A stretch of 7,370 nt of DNA from Paracoccaceae bacterium (GTDB lineage Bacteria; Pseudomonadota; Alphaproteobacteria; Rhodobacterales; Rhodobacteraceae). Position numbers and translations under genes: made by a program. The stretch spans positions 1 to 7,370 of the forward strand of contig SKKS01000443.1 in NCBI GenBank assembly GCA_007123625.1. Direction: 5' to 3'. The stretch's first letter is position 1; each line of letters opens with the position of its first letter. The notes under the pieces are model-generated. The model was not told where the DNA came from. It saw only the letters and a program-made list of their open reading frames with translations, and made no database searches. Shown in pieces: positions 5,914 to 7,370 of the stretch.

Positions 5914-5941
5914 TTGAGAACCGGCGCCGATGCGCTATGTC
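5914..5941 (+). promoter_or_regulatory. Candidate promoter of glyA
   Basis: TTGAGA (5914-5919, five of six matches to the -35 consensus), a 16-nt spacer and TATGTC (5936-5941, three of six matches, including the TA start). The predicted start near 5948 leaves a leader of about 45 nt holding the GAGGA ribosome site, too short for a typical glycine riboswitch. Confidence 0.4.
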
Positions 5942-5980
5942 ACGCGAAGCCCAAGAACCCACAGGTTTTCTGCAACGCGC

Positions 5981-5985
5981 GAGGA
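5981..5985 (+). promoter_or_regulatory. Ribosome binding site of glyA
   Basis: GAGGA lies 7 nt before the ATG at 5993. This fixes the start there rather than at the in-frame ATG at 5930, which would add 21 residues unlike the family and would overlap the predicted -10 box. Confidence 0.75.
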
Positions 5986-5992
5986 CATTGCC

Positions 5993-7288
<1,296 letters not shown>

Positions 7289-7299
7289 GGCTGACGGGA

Positions 7300-7330
7300 G
7301 GGCGCGCCCGCACAGACGGGGGAAGCGCCC
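7300..7330 (+). terminator. Possible two-part hairpin after glyA
   Basis: GGGCGC (7300-7305) pairs with GCGCCC (7325-7330), and inside it CCCG (7307-7310) pairs with CGGG (7317-7320), giving a nested stem that begins 11 nt after the glyA stop codon. No T tract follows, so it may protect the 3' end or aid termination rather than act as a classic intrinsic terminator. The rest of the window to 7370 is GC-rich, with another imperfect stem at 7335-7365 and no gene. Confidence 0.3.
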
Positions 7331-7370
7331 GCTCGGCGTGCCCCACCCACCCGCCCTGGCACACCTCGCG

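Noticed and set aside
5838..5992. Glycine, SAM or tetrahydrofolate riboswitch ahead of glyA
   Set aside because: The predicted leader is about 45 nt, only short stems are present, and no conserved riboswitch core was recognised.
7335..7365. Imperfect stem GGCGTGCC / GGCACACC near the right edge
   Set aside because: It has one mismatch, a 15-nt loop and no T tract. Such stems are common by chance in GC-rich DNA, and the context is cut off by the window edge.

Overview
The window looks like ordinary chromosomal DNA from a high-GC alphaproteobacterium, most likely a member of the Rhodobacteraceae. This rests on the strong G/C bias at third codon positions, a short-chain fatty acyl-CoA regulator (ScfR/PccR type) of the kind studied in Rhodobacter sphaeroides, an MltB-type lytic transglycosylase lipoprotein joined to an exonuclease III gene, and a compact NAD kinase. 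I see no insertion sequence, integrase, tRNA, rRNA, CRISPR array or phage gene.

Layout. On the minus strand, read from right to left, lie a Bcr/CflA-type MFS exporter (3006-4274), an ScfR-family regulator (1549-2946), an MltB-like lytic murein transglycosylase lipoprotein (191-1471) and the 5' end of exonuclease III (1-194, running off the left edge). The last two overlap by 4 bp (GTGA). Divergent from the exporter is a MarR-family regulator of the HpaR subfamily (4477-4974, plus). It converges on NAD kinase (5045-5809, minus), which is in turn divergent from glyA, serine hydroxymethyltransferase (5993-7288, plus). The window ends about 80 bases after glyA in GC-rich non-coding sequence with hairpin potential.

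How the genes relate. The MarR/MFS divergent pair has the classic layout of a ligand-responsive repressor with its exporter, and an imperfect 16-bp palindrome lies on the exporter's predicted -10 box and start point. The ScfR gene has a perfect TTTGCAAA motif, the recognition half-site I recall for this family, in its own upstream region and on its predicted promoter, which suggests autoregulation. The transglycosylase has its own candidate promoter and is probably translationally coupled to exonuclease III. NAD kinase (NADP supply) and GlyA (one-carbon units) are core metabolic genes transcribed from a shared 183-bp intergenic region.

No stretch over 300 bases lacks a gene. The most useful leads are the regulatory sites; I found no convincing new multi-gene system here.
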